From contig QHUD01000100.1 in assembly GCA_003221085.1 (NCBI GenBank), positions 1 through 20,762 of the forward strand: a DNA stretch of 20,762 nt, read 5' to 3'. The position numbers were made by a program, and so were the translations under genes. Positions within the stretch are counted from its first letter, which is position 1. Every line of letters starts with the position of its first letter. This DNA is from Gemmatimonadota bacterium (GTDB lineage Bacteria > Gemmatimonadota > Gemmatimonadetes > Gemmatimonadales > GWC2-71-9). Below the pieces are notes generated by a model. The model had not been told where the DNA came from. It worked only from the letters and a program-made list of their open reading frames with translations, and ran no database searches. Positions 20,673-20,762 of this stretch are shown here, one piece after another.

Positions 20673-20762
20673 CTACTTTTGTCGGAGGTACGCGTCCGTC
20701 TTGTTGAGCCAATCCTCGCGCGGCGGGTAGAACACGTCCAGGTCGAGCGTATCCTCGAGCGC
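20673..20762 (-). CDS. Cupin-like protein, 3' end only (cut by window edge)
   Basis: The last 29 codons and the TAG stop of a leftward gene are visible. They translate to ALEDTLDLDVFYPPREDW followed by LNKTDAYLRQK. The DVF-x-PPREDW-x(4)-DAYLR ending is typical of small single-domain cupin proteins, whose upstream barrel would hold the metal-binding histidines, outside this window. The frame stays open to the edge. It converges on the Rieske gene. The family call rests on about 30 residues only. Confidence 0.65.
   Translation of the reverse strand, partial: ALEDTLDLDVFYPPREDWLNKTDAYLRQK

Noticed and set aside
1..20762. Defence, toxin-antitoxin, phage or biosynthetic cluster
   Set aside because: No nuclease-methylase pair, toxin-like pair, integrase, transposase, capsid or modular synthase was seen; the GIY-YIG protein is the small housekeeping type and sits in a stress/respiration set.

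Overview
The window is a GC-rich stretch of bacterial chromosome, densely packed with 22 protein-coding genes; one of these is cut by the right edge. I see no rRNA, tRNA, CRISPR array, transposase, integrase or phage gene. No gap between genes exceeds about 200 bp. The combination of very high GC, GTG starts, secreted S9 peptidase and amidohydrolase genes, a SURF1 gene, a split proton-translocating transhydrogenase and a DUF2380-like secreted protein would fit a Gemmatimonadota-like or similar high-GC environmental aerobe. That assignment is an inference from gene content only.

Left part (1-3848). A minus-strand set, osmC > GIY-YIG protein > SURF1 > XRE-type HTH protein, runs leftward. Its first three genes are tightly packed (4-nt gap, then an ATGA overlap). 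It diverges from a rightward pair: a VOC/glyoxalase-fold protein with a lysine-rich N-terminal tail and a GT4 glycosyltransferase.

Redox operon (3814-8585, minus strand). DUF488 protein > Rid-family protein > thioredoxin 2 (trxC) > TM2-domain protein > pntAA > pntAB > pntB. Four of the genes are joined by GTGA or ATGA overlaps. Proton-driven transhydrogenase makes NADPH, which normally feeds thioredoxin reduction, so the trxC-pnt linkage makes physiological sense.

ArsR block (8633-11229, plus strand). A near-consensus promoter with a perfect 16-bp palindrome over the start codon drives an ArsR-type repressor, followed by an SRPBCC/AHSA1 protein and a DinB-fold protein. A very long hairpin separates this from ada (alkylation response regulator and DNA methyltransferase).

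Middle (11226-14280). A three-repeat DUF5666-like lipoprotein (minus) diverges from a ClC-type chloride transporter (plus). Both of the convergent junctions here (ada/lipoprotein and ClC/S9 peptidase) consist of a shared CTAG that holds both stop codons.

Right part (14277-20762). A translationally coupled minus-strand operon (DUF2380-like secreted protein > exported amidohydrolase > exported S9 prolyl-oligopeptidase-type peptidase) probably digests proline-containing or other short peptides outside the cytoplasm. It diverges from an MFS transporter gene followed by a Rieske non-haem iron oxygenase gene. A hairpin then separates these from the 3' end of a cupin-like gene on the minus strand.

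Most of the window is ordinary metabolism. I found no convincing undescribed multi-gene system. The best second-look items are the leaderless, palindrome-covered arsR start, the 109-nt arsR/SRPBCC overlap, the long hairpin before ada, the trxC-TM2-pnt operon and the MFS-Rieske pair.
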